This document shows, piece after piece, positions 6,654 to 13,921 of a DNA stretch of 18,776 nucleotides (position 1 is its first letter; every line of letters begins with the position of its first letter). This stretch comes from Alphaproteobacteria bacterium (GTDB lineage: Bacteria > Pseudomonadota > Alphaproteobacteria > Rhizobiales > Beijerinckiaceae). The stretch is taken from positions 1 through 18,776 of the forward strand of contig RFXE01000010.1 of NCBI GenBank assembly GCA_009921785.1, written 5' to 3'. The notes under the pieces are model-generated. The model made no database searches and was not told where the DNA came from. It was given only the letters and a program-made list of their open reading frames with translations. Made by a program: the position numbers and the translations under genes.

Positions 6654-8308
6654 ATGTATCGTTATGACGAGTTTGATCATCGTTTCGTTCGCGAACGCGT
6701 TTTAGAATTTCGCGGACAGGTCGAGCGTCGCCTCGATGGCTCGCTCTCGGATGATGAATTTCGTCCACTGCGTTTGATGAATGGCCTCTATCTACAGCTT
6801 CACGCCTATATGCTGCGTGTTGCCATTCCTTATGGCACATTGTCTTCGCGCCAGATGCGCCAACTCGCGATGATCGCGGATAAATGGGACAAGGGTTACG
6901 GCCATTTCACGACGCGCCAGAACATTCAATTCAATTGGCCAACACTGAAAGACGTTCCGGATATTCTTGATGCGCTTGCAGAAGTTGAAATGCATGCGAT
7001 TCAAACCTCCGGCAATTGCATCCGCAATGTGACCGCTGATCAATTCTCAGGCGTTGCTGCCGATGAGATTGAAGATCCGCGGCCGACTGCTGAGTTATTG
7101 CGGCAATGGTCGAGCCTTCATCCCGAATTCACCTTCCTGCCGCGCAAATTTAAAATCGCCGTAACAGGCGCGGTGCATGATCGCGCGGCCATTAAGGGCC
7201 ATGACATCGGCTTGCGTATTCTAAAACATCTGACAACGGGTGAAGTGGGTTATGAAATCACCGTGGGTGGCGGCTTGGGTCGCACACCGATGATTGGCAA
7301 AGTCATTCGTGACTTTTTACCCAAGGCTGATCTTCTTCCCTATCTCGAAGCCGTGATGCGCGTTTATAACGCTGAAGGTCGTCGCGATAATAAATACAAA
7401 GCGCGTGTGAAAATTCTTATTCACGAAGCGGGGATCGACGAGATCCGTAAAGCGGTTGAAGAGGAATTTGCAGCGAGCAATCGTGCGGCGATTGCGGCTG
7501 ATCCGAAAGAAGTGGAACGGATTAACGCCTATTTCGCGCCGCCTGCTTACGAAACATTACCCGATACAAGCGCCATTCTTGACGCTGCAAAAGCGAAAGA
7601 TCCCGAACTCAAGCGCTTTATCGATACGAATGGCTTTGCTCATAAAGTGCCGGGCTATGTAGCAATTACGGTTTCGCTCAAAGCAATCGGCGCTGCGCCT
7701 GGAGATGCGACTTCCGACCAAATGCGTGCACTCGCTGATATCGCCGACACATATAGTCTCGGTGAATTGCGCGTAACGCATTTGCAAAACATCGTTCTGC
7801 CTTATGTCAAAAAGTGAACGCGCTTTATGCCGCACTTAAAGCGCATGACCTTGGCACCGCGAATGTCGGATTGATTACCGATATCGTCGCCTGCCCTGGC
7901 ATGGATTATTGCGCGCTCGCCACCGCGCGCTCGATTCCGATTGCGCAAGATATTGCGAAGCGCTTCGCTGATCCAGATCGCCAACAACTCATCGGCGAAT
8001 TAGGCATCAAAATTTCTGGCTGCATCAATGCGTGCGGTCATCACCATATCGGCCATATCGGCATTCTCGGCCTCGAGAAATCAGGCGAAGAAAGCTATCA
8101 GATCACGCTCGGTGGTGATGCGACAGAGAACGCCGCGATTGGTGAGCGTCTCGGCCCCGGTGTCACGGGCGATGATGTGCCGGATACTATTGAACGTATC
8201 GTCGATATTTATCTTGCCGAGCGTCAAAGGGGTGAACGCTTTATCGATACCTATCGCCGAGTTGGACTTGATCGTTTCAAAGGAGCCATCCATGCCACTG
8301 ATGCGTGA
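6654..8308 (+). pseudogene. cysI: Siroheme nitrite/sulfite reductase (CysI/NirA type), interrupted by a -1 frameshift
   Basis: Two overlapping frames together encode one 551-residue ferredoxin-type sulfite (or nitrite) reductase, which reduces sulfite to sulfide with siroheme and a [4Fe-4S] cluster. Frame 1 (6654-7817) holds the ferredoxin-like half domains (GYGHFTTRQNIQFNWP, TSGNCIRNVTADQFSG) and stops at TGA 7815. Frame 2 (7814-8308) continues without loss (NALYAALKAHDLGTANVGLI) and carries all four cluster cysteines, C-x5-C in CPGMDYC and C-x3-C in CINAC (joined residues about 414, 420, 457, 461). The first frame alone could not bind the cofactor. A sixth A in the run 7809-7813, or -1 slippage there, would restore one protein (VKKVNALY). 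The rest of both frames is clean, which argues for a recent indel, a sequence error, or recoding. Sulfite is favoured over nitrite by the metZ and DUF934 context. Confidence 0.88.
7808..7844 (+). other. Frameshift site in cysI: slippery-like heptamer, stop codon and hairpin
   Basis: In the first frame the codons read AAA AAG TGA, preceded by C, so the heptamer is C AAA AAG (7808-7814). After a 5-nt spacer, GCGCTTTA (7820-7827) pairs perfectly with TAAAGCGC (7837-7844) across a 9-nt loop. The order of slippery run, stop codon, short spacer and stem resembles -1 recoding signals such as A AAA AAG in E. coli dnaX. Slippage of -1 would join the two halves exactly. No upstream Shine-Dalgarno-like stimulator is visible. 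A plain homopolymer deletion or sequencing error explains the frame change equally well. Confidence 0.45.
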
Positions 8309-8798
8309 TTTTTCTTTCGTTGATGATCAATGGCGCCGACTCGCGGATAATGAAGATGTGCCGCATGATGGCGATGTGATTGTGAATTTCACGCGCCTCG
8401 ATGAAGTGGCCAATCGTTTGAAATCGCAACATGGCAAAACCGGCCTTCATGTTTCAAACACGGTAAAGCCGCATCTTCTGCAACCGCTTTTCAAGCAAGT
8501 CGGGTTGATCTCGGTGGCCTTCCCGGCCTTCAATGATGGACGCGGCTTTTCAATTGCTAAACGTCTGCGCCATCTCGGCTTCACCGGTACCTTACGCGCA
8601 ACAGGCCCGTTGATTGCCGATCAATATGCCTATGCCAAAGCCTGCGGCTTTGACGAAATCGATCTACCGGAAACGCTGGCGCTGCGCCAAACGGCCGATC
8701 AATGGCAGAAAGCCGCAAATGCGATCAGCCTCTCCTATCAGCGCGGCTATAACCGCCCCGCGACCATTCTCGATCAACGGCGCGCCAAAGCATCTTGA
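8292..8798 (+). CDS. DUF934 protein of the sulfite-reduction operon
   Basis: A 168-residue soluble protein of the DUF934 family, regularly encoded next to CysI-type reductases in proteobacteria. Recognisable segments are DGDVIVNFTRLDEV, the FPAFNDGRGFSIAKRLR core, and FTGTLRATGPLIADQYAYAKACGFDEI. The start at 8292 (MPLMRDFSFVDDQW) has AAAGGAG 6-7 nt upstream and overlaps the end of cysI by 17 bp, which implies translational coupling. Many relatives are followed by cysH; here a strong hairpin and then cysG follow. The biochemical role is not known to me; an accessory role in sulfite reduction is inferred from context. Confidence 0.85.
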   Translation: MPLMRDFSFVDDQWRRLADNEDVPHDGDVIVNFTRLDEVANRLKSQHGKTGLHVSNTVKPHLLQPLFKQVGLISVAFPAFNDGRGFSIAKRLRHLGFTGTLRATGPLIADQYAYAKACGFDEIDLPETLALRQTADQWQKAANAISLSYQRGYNRPATILDQRRAKAS

Positions 8799-8813
8799 GA
8801 TGACGACACGTTA

Positions 8814-8847
8814 AAAAGGACGGTTCCGGCACAAGAACCGTCCTTTT
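8814..8847 (+). terminator. Strong hairpin terminator between DUF934 and cysG
   Basis: AAAAGGACGGTTC (8814-8826) pairs perfectly with GAACCGTCCTTTT (8835-8847) around an 8-nt loop, a 13-bp stem ending in four T. It should end most transcription of the DUF2849-cysI-DUF934 operon. The short U-tract leaves room for read-through into cysG, which starts 78 bp later. Confidence 0.75.
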
Positions 8848-8924
8848 GTCGCCATTGGACCTGCCTGCGTCTTGGGATAAAGATCAGGACCGTTTCCTGC
8901 GATCCCGCTAACCCGACACGACCC

Positions 8925-10415
8925 ATGTCCCGCAAGCCGACTGAAACCCGCGTTACCCGTATCGAACCGCTCGCGCGGTTGCCGATATTTTTCGGGTTGA
9001 AGGGACGCCGCGTGATTGTGGCTGGCGGATCAGAAGCCGCGGGCTGGAAAGCCGAGCTCATTGCGGCGGCCGGCGCACGCGTTGAGCTTTATGCCGAGGA
9101 TCCCTCGGACGAATTGCGAGACGTGCTCGCGCGGCTCGATGATCCGAATATCATTCATTTCGCGCGACCCTGGTCGATCAATATTTTCAAGGGCGCGGCC
9201 TTAGCCATTCTCGCCACCGAGAATGATGCCGAAGCGCAAGCCTTCCGCTGCGCATCGATTGACGCGGGCGTGCCCTGCAATGTGGTTGATCGTCCGGCCT
9301 TTTGTGATTTCTCCTTTGGCGGCATCGTCAATCGCTCACCGCTTGTCATAGGCATATCAACGGATGGGGCCGCGCCTGTTTTTGGCCAAGCCATTCGCAC
9401 CAAGATCGAGGCGATGTTGCCGCAAGGCCTCGCACGTTGGGCAGAGGCGGCACAAAGCTGGCGCCCTTCTGTTCAGGCAATGAGTCTCTCCTTTCAAAAG
9501 CGCCGCGCGTTTTGGGAGCGTTTTACGGCGCTCGCTTTATCAAAGCCCAATGATCTGCCGCGCGATGAAGAACGCGATCACCTTCTTGCTGAAAGCGCCT
9601 CATCCGCCGCTTCACCGGAGAAAGGCTCAGCTGTTCTTGTCGGTGCAGGACCGGGCGATCCGGAATTGATGACGCTCAAAGCGGTGCGCGCGCTCCAATC
9701 AGCTGACATTGTTCTCTATGATGATCTTGTTTCGCGCGCTGTACTCGATTTTGCGCGCCGTGAAGCCAAGACCATGCTTGTTGGCAAAACGGGCCATGGT
9801 CCGTCCTGCAAACAGGAAGACATCAATCGTTTGATGGTGAGCTTTGCGCAGCAAGGCAAACGCGTCATTCGTTTGAAGAGCGGCGATCCGATGGTGTTTG
9901 GTCGCGCAACCGAAGAGATTGAAGCCTGTCGCGCTGCGGGTATTCACGTCGAAGTCATTCCCGGCATCACGACCGCGCAAGGCGTTGCCAGCCGTCTCTT
10001 GAAATCACTGACTCATCGCGCCATTGCACGTCGTGTTCAATTTCTCACCGGTCACGACAATAAAGGTCAATTGCCGCCTGATATTGATTGGCGCGCAATT
10101 GCCGATGATGCGGCGACAACCGTTGTCTATATGCCCGCGCGCACCATTCAATCGCTCTCTGATGCCGCGCTTAAGCATGGCTTGCCGCCAGAGACGCCAG
10201 CGATTGCCGTATATAACGCAACGCGCGTCGATGAAGATGTGATTGAAGCCACGATCGCAACTCTTGCAACGCATATGGCTGATAAAGAACGTAATGGTCC
10301 TGTCATCGTATTGATCGGTCGCGCGATGGAAGGCGCTGCCGCCAACTGGGCAGAACTTTTACCCACCGCAAAAAGTGATGCAGCACTTACAAATCCGCGC
10401 TCTGCTTCTGCTTAA
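8925..10415 (+). CDS. cysG: Siroheme synthase CysG (trifunctional)
   Basis: A 496-residue fusion that makes siroheme from uroporphyrinogen III. The N-terminal half is the precorrin-2 dehydrogenase/ferrochelatase: Rossmann segment GRRVIVAGGSEAAGWKAELI (about 27-46), PCNVVDRPAFCDF, and SPLVIGISTDGAAPVFGQAIR. After a linker, the C-terminal half (from about residue 235) is the SAM-dependent uroporphyrinogen III methyltransferase, with VGAGPGDPELMTLKA, VLYDDLVS, RLKSGDPMVFGR and VIPGITTAQGVASRLLKSLTHR. Siroheme is the cofactor of the CysI protein encoded just upstream. Here cysG sits downstream of the reductase genes and behind a terminator, so it may have its own promoter in 8848-8924. The ribosome binding site before ATG 8925 is weak. 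It is convergent with the EamA gene, 6 bp between stops. Confidence 0.94.
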   Translation: MSRKPTETRVTRIEPLARLPIFFGLKGRRVIVAGGSEAAGWKAELIAAAGARVELYAEDPSDELRDVLARLDDPNIIHFARPWSINIFKGAALAILATENDAEAQAFRCASIDAGVPCNVVDRPAFCDFSFGGIVNRSPLVIGISTDGAAPVFGQAIRTKIEAMLPQGLARWAEAAQSWRPSVQAMSLSFQKRRAFWERFTALALSKPNDLPRDEERDHLLAESASSAASPEKGSAVLVGAGPGDPELMTLKAVRALQSADIVLYDDLVSRAVLDFARREAKTMLVGKTGHGPSCKQEDINRLMVSFAQQGKRVIRLKSGDPMVFGRATEEIEACRAAGIHVEVIPGITTAQGVASRLLKSLTHRAIARRVQFLTGHDNKGQLPPDIDWRAIADDAATTVVYMPARTIQSLSDAALKHGLPPETPAIAVYNATRVDEDVIEATIATLATHMADKERNGPVIVLIGRAMEGAAANWAELLPTAKSDAALTNPRSASA

Positions 10416-10421
10416 ATTTTT

Positions 10422-11333
10422 TTAGGCACGCCGCCATTCGGCGAGCATAATGCCGCCGAGCACAAGCGCTAATGCAATCGCGTGGTAAAGGTGGAACGGC
10501 TCACCCAAAGCAGCAACCGCCAATAACGGCCCAAAGATCGGCACAAGATTGGTGAAGACCGATGCACGGCCGGGTCCAATCAATTCGACCGCTTTCAAAA
10601 AGAAAAGTTGTGCGAGCAGAGACGGACAAATACCGATAAAGGCGATAATCAACCAGCCTTCAGGGGTTGGCCATTGCGCGGCACCAATTGCCATCTCGAG
10701 TCCTAAAAGCGGCAGCGATGTAATGAAAGCCGCGAGCGCGACAATCGCAAAGAAACCGAGACCAGACACTTTTGGGCGATTGCGTAACATCAGCGTATAA
10801 ATCGCATAACTCAAACACGCGATTACAAGACCGATATCACCAATGTTGAATTTGAAACCAAGAAGAACGTCGATATCACCTTGGCTTGCAACCGCAATCA
10901 CACCAGCCATGGTGAACGGAATGCCGATGGCCTGCAATAAAGTTAGTGGTGTGCGTTGAAAAATCGCCGCGCCCATTAAAACAAAAATCGGCAATGATCC
11001 TTGCAGGATCGTCATATTCACAGCGCTTGTGTGATGCGCCGAAAGATAAAAAATCGCATTAAATCCGGTGAACCCAAAAATCGCACCGAGCACGAGACGC
11101 AAGACATGATTTTTGAGGATCAACCAATCTTCACGAATGCGATTAAACGCAAAGGCAAATAATAGACTGCAGGAAATCAACCACCGCAAGGTTACGATGA
11201 CCATCGGCGAGACTTCGCCAATGGCTAACCGACCGGCAATGCCATTCGCACTCCACATCAACATTGTGAGTGTGAGTAGAAGATAAGGATTTGAGGCGCC
11301 CATGCGCTTCAACGGGTCAATTATTGCTTTCAT
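10422..11333 (-). CDS. EamA/DMT-family inner-membrane transporter
   Basis: A 303-residue, very hydrophobic protein with about ten predicted membrane segments in two EamA repeats (about 10-145 and 160-300). Repeat 1 has LLTLTMLMWSANGIAGRLA and LRLVLGAIFGFTGFNAIFYLSAHHTSAVNMTILQGSLPIFV; repeat 2 has IGLVIACLSYAIYTLMLR and ends LAVAALGEPFHLYHAIALALVLGGIML. The ASxxxxLxPxFxxLLAxxxLGE-type ending is the family hallmark. Members export metabolites or amino acids; the substrate cannot be told. The start at 11333 (MKAIIDPLKRMG) has AGGAA 6 nt upstream and is preferred over the open frame reaching 11408. Confidence 0.88.
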   Translation of the reverse strand: MKAIIDPLKRMGASNPYLLLTLTMLMWSANGIAGRLAIGEVSPMVIVTLRWLISCSLLFAFAFNRIREDWLILKNHVLRLVLGAIFGFTGFNAIFYLSAHHTSAVNMTILQGSLPIFVLMGAAIFQRTPLTLLQAIGIPFTMAGVIAVASQGDIDVLLGFKFNIGDIGLVIACLSYAIYTLMLRNRPKVSGLGFFAIVALAAFITSLPLLGLEMAIGAAQWPTPEGWLIIAFIGICPSLLAQLFFLKAVELIGPGRASVFTNLVPIFGPLLAVAALGEPFHLYHAIALALVLGGIMLAEWRRA

Positions 11334-11472
11334 AAAGCGTTCCTGAACCGGTAAACGGCCATACGCAACCCCCGATGCGACATGAGGGACGCGACAAAAT
11401 TTCATCATTCCGGTGAGCGATTCCCCATGCTATCAGCGCTTGGAAGCACAAAAACTAAGCTCGGGGGACTGA

Positions 11473-12336
11473 ATGGCACTCAGATTTCTTGTCGTCGAAG
11501 GCAATGTCAAAGGCCCGCGAGAACGCCATCGTGACACTTATGGCAAAACCTATTCGGACTCCTATGGCGCAACGCTGCAAGGGATAGAACCCGACTCGAT
11601 CTATGACGTCGCCTTCCCTGCTGATGAAGGAGCCAACCTTCCGGATGTCGCGGGGCTTGAATCTTATGACGGCATTTATCTCACAGGCTCGGCGCTTAAT
11701 GCCTATCACGCCACGCCGGAAATTCTCCGCCAAGTCGATTTGATGCGCGCGGTGTTCAAATCCCGCACCCCCGTTTTCGGCTCATGCTGGGGCTTACAAA
11801 TGGGCGCACTGGCTGCGGGCGGCGATGTTCAAGCAAATCCGCTCGGCCGCGAAGTGGGCTTTGCGCGGCGCCTCACTAAGACCGAAGCGGGCGAGAGCCA
11901 TCCGCTTCTCGAAGGCCGACCGGACTCATGGGATGCGCCGGCGATCCATCTCGATCTCGTCTCGACTTTGCCGGGTGATGTAACTGTTCTTGCCAAAAAC
12001 AGCCTTACAGCCGTGCAGGCCGCTGAAATCCGCCATGAGGGCGGCGTATTCTGGGGCGTGCAATATCATCCGGAATTCAGCCTTCAGGAACTCTCGGTCA
12101 TTCTCGACCGCTATAAGCCGACATTATTGGCCGAGGGCTTTGTCCAATCCGATTTAGACCATGCGGCCTATGTCGCGGAATTGCGGGCCATGGGCGAGGA
12201 CCCAACCCGCCGCGATCTCGCTTGGAAACATGGTCTTGATGCCGAAATCCTCGATCCGACAAAAAGACTGACGGAATTGCGGAATTTCATCGCTCATTAC
12301 GTCAAACCGACCAAATCGGCGCGCGGCCGCGCATGA
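11473..12336 (+). CDS. Class I glutamine-amidotransferase-like protein (GMP-synthase-like)
   Basis: A 287-residue stand-alone GATase1 domain. The nucleophile elbow is FGSCWGLQ (C105), and the other triad members are in VQYHPEFS (H199, E201), so the glutaminase site looks intact. Segments such as SYDGIYLTGSALNAYHATPE correspond to the oxyanion-strand region. No synthetase domain is attached or adjacent, so the acceptor of ammonia, if any, is unknown. An extra C-terminal helical tail (about 220-287) follows the catalytic domain. GGGGG lies 6 nt before ATG 11473. The stop codon TGA (12334-12336) is supplied by the first copy of a palindromic repeat, which may have reshaped the C-terminus. Confidence 0.85.
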   Translation: MALRFLVVEGNVKGPRERHRDTYGKTYSDSYGATLQGIEPDSIYDVAFPADEGANLPDVAGLESYDGIYLTGSALNAYHATPEILRQVDLMRAVFKSRTPVFGSCWGLQMGALAAGGDVQANPLGREVGFARRLTKTEAGESHPLLEGRPDSWDAPAIHLDLVSTLPGDVTVLAKNSLTAVQAAEIRHEGGVFWGVQYHPEFSLQELSVILDRYKPTLLAEGFVQSDLDHAAYVAELRAMGEDPTRRDLAWKHGLDAEILDPTKRLTELRNFIAHYVKPTKSARGRA

Positions 12337-12375
12337 TCCCGAAAAGTGGGCACCGGTTTTCGGACGAGATCATGC
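12331..12375. repeat. Palindromic intergenic repeat, copy 1
   Basis: The unit begins GCATGATCCCGAAAAGTGGG and closes with GGTTTTCGG and GAGATCATGC. Outer arms (GCATGATC with GATCATGC) and inner arms (CCGAAAA with TTTTCGG) are inverted, so it can fold into a long hairpin. I recognise this as a repeat type scattered between genes in Rhizobiales genomes. Its first bases overlap the end of the preceding gene and contribute its stop codon. Confidence 0.8.
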
Positions 12376-12386
12376 GTAAATGACCC

Positions 12387-12430
12387 CATGATCCCGAAAA
12401 GTGGGAACCGGTTTTCGGACGAGATCATGC
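12387..12430. repeat. Palindromic intergenic repeat, copy 2
   Basis: Nearly identical to copy 1 (one C/A difference in GTGGGCACC versus GTGGGAACC) and placed exactly 55 bp downstream of it. The two copies form a tandem array separated by 11 nt. Confidence 0.8.
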
Positions 12431-12440
12431 GATAAGGTCT

Positions 12441-12451
12441 CCATGATCCCC
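12441..12451. repeat. Truncated third repeat start
   Basis: CCATGATCCC recurs exactly 55 bp after the same bases of copy 2, after which similarity stops. It looks like the remnant of a third unit of the tandem array. Confidence 0.5.
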
Positions 12452-12497
12452 AGACCGCAAACATCCCCTGATTTTTGAAGCCTAAGGGCGATTCTGC

Positions 12498-12515
12498 TTT
12501 CCCTTTGTCGGGAAA
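12498..12515 (+). other. Hairpin in the purA leader
   Basis: TTTCCC (12498-12503) pairs with GGGAAA (12510-12515) across a 6-nt loop. It precedes the terminator-like hairpin of the same leader. Its role is unknown; it may be part of a structured 5' untranslated region. Confidence 0.35.
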
Positions 12516-12531
12516 ATGCTTTATCGGTTCG

Positions 12532-12575
12532 CCGCAAGCCTCGGCCCTCCGACTTGCGGAGATCCGGGGCTTTTT
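12532..12575 (+). terminator. Terminator-like hairpin with an alternative pairing, just before purA
   Basis: AAGCCTCGG (12536-12544) pairs with CCGGGGCTT (12564-12572, one wobble), enclosing an inner stem CTCCG/CGGAG (12547-12551 and 12557-12561), and runs into TTTTT. The competing pairing CCGCAAG (12532-12538) with CTTGCGG (12553-12559) would break the terminator. The structure ends 21 bp before the purA ATG, leaving no room for a promoter after it. It is therefore either the terminator of the upstream gene read through into purA, or a purA attenuator. Confidence 0.55.
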
Positions 12576-12596
12576 GTTGCGACAAGGATAAAGATC

Positions 12597-13889
12597 ATGG
12601 GAAATGTCGTGGTGGTCGGCGCCCAATGGGGCGATGAGGGCAAAGGCAAGCTCGTCGATTGGCTCTCAGAGCAAGCCGACACAGTCGTGCGTTTTCAAGG
12701 CGGCCATAATGCTGGGCACACGCTCGTCATCGGCAGCATGACCTACAAATTATCCTTGCTGCCCTCGGGTGTTGTGCGCCCCGGCAAGCTTGGCGTCATC
12801 GGCAATGGTGTTGTGCTTGATCCTTATGCGCTCGTTGCCGAAATTGATCGCCTCAAAGCACAAGGCGTCATCATTACCCGCGACAATCTTCGCGTTGCCG
12901 AAAATGCGGCGCTTATTCTTTCTGTCCATCGCGAACTTGATGGTTTGCGTGAATCAGGCCCTGCCGGAACAACCATCGGCACAACGAAACGCGGCATTGG
13001 TCCGGCTTATGAAGATAAAGTCGGCCGTCGTGCGATCAGACTCATGGATCTTGCAGAACCTGAGACATTACCGTCACGCGTTGATCGTTTATTGCTTCAC
13101 CACAATGCACTTCGCCGTGGTGCAGGCTTGCCTGAATTCGACGCATCCGTTGTGATCAAAGAATTGACTGACATCGCCCCGCGCGTGTTGCCCTATATGG
13201 ATGTTGTATGGCGTTTGATGGATGAAGAACGCCGCGCGGGTAAGCGCATTTTGTTTGAAGGCGCGCAAGGCGCGCTTCTCGATGTTGATCACGGCACCTA
13301 TCCCTATGTGACATCATCAAACACGGTCGCCGGACAAGCTGCGACAGGGTCGGGAATGGGACCGGGTTCAGTCGGTTATGTTCTTGGCATTGCTAAAGCT
13401 TACACAACACGTGTTGGTGAAGGTCCATTCCCCACCGAATTGCATGATGAAATTGGCGAACGCATTGGCACACGCGGTCATGAATTCGGAACGGTCACAG
13501 GTCGCAAGCGTCGCTGCGGCTGGTTTGATGCCGTGCTTGTGCGTCAAACGGTTCGTACATCAGGCATCAATGGCATCGCGCTCACTAAGCTCGATATTCT
13601 CGACGGCTTTGATGAAATTAAAATCTGCACCGGTTATCGTCTCGATGGCGCAACAATCGACTATCTCCCCGCAAGTCAAGCACAGCAGGCGCGGGTCGAG
13701 CCAATCTATGAAACAATCGAAGGCTGGAGCGATGCCACCAGTGGTGCGCGGTCTTGGAAAGACTTGCCGGCACAAGCGATTAAATATGTCCGCCGCGTTG
13801 AAGAATTGATCGGTGCCCCTGTGGCGCTTGTATCGACTAGTCCGGAGCGCGAGGACACGATCCTGGTACAAAATCCCTTTGAGGCTTGA
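12597..13889 (+). CDS. purA: Adenylosuccinate synthetase PurA
   Basis: A 430-residue enzyme that joins aspartate to IMP using GTP, the first committed step of AMP synthesis in the cytoplasm. The N-terminal P-loop variant GAQWGDEGKGK (8-18) carries the catalytic D13, and GGHNAGHT the catalytic H41. Further signatures are GTTKRGIGPAYEDK, FEGAQGALLDVDHGTYPYVTSSNT, and GRKRRCGWFD. Full family length with no breaks. The frame is open from ATG 12516, but ATG 12597 (MGNVVVVGAQWG) is the family start and has AAGGA 8 nt upstream. Transcription must cross the hairpins just upstream. The next gene follows 32 bp later on the same strand. Confidence 0.97.
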   Translation: MGNVVVVGAQWGDEGKGKLVDWLSEQADTVVRFQGGHNAGHTLVIGSMTYKLSLLPSGVVRPGKLGVIGNGVVLDPYALVAEIDRLKAQGVIITRDNLRVAENAALILSVHRELDGLRESGPAGTTIGTTKRGIGPAYEDKVGRRAIRLMDLAEPETLPSRVDRLLLHHNALRRGAGLPEFDASVVIKELTDIAPRVLPYMDVVWRLMDEERRAGKRILFEGAQGALLDVDHGTYPYVTSSNTVAGQAATGSGMGPGSVGYVLGIAKAYTTRVGEGPFPTELHDEIGERIGTRGHEFGTVTGRKRRCGWFDAVLVRQTVRTSGINGIALTKLDILDGFDEIKICTGYRLDGATIDYLPASQAQQARVEPIYETIEGWSDATSGARSWKDLPAQAIKYVRRVEELIGAPVALVSTSPEREDTILVQNPFEA

Positions 13890-13921
13890 CGCGGACACAT
13901 CATCCGCGTGAGGAAAGCGCA

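Noticed and set aside
7814..8308. A separate gene starting at GTG 7814, making a two-subunit reductase
   Set aside because: There is no Shine-Dalgarno sequence, and this part joins seamlessly to the first frame as one conserved enzyme; a broken or recoded single gene is more likely.
12516..12596. N-terminal extension of PurA, or a leader peptide, from ATG 12516
   Set aside because: The 27 residues run through the terminator hairpin, do not resemble PurA, and the ATG at 12597 has a better ribosome binding site and the family N-terminus.
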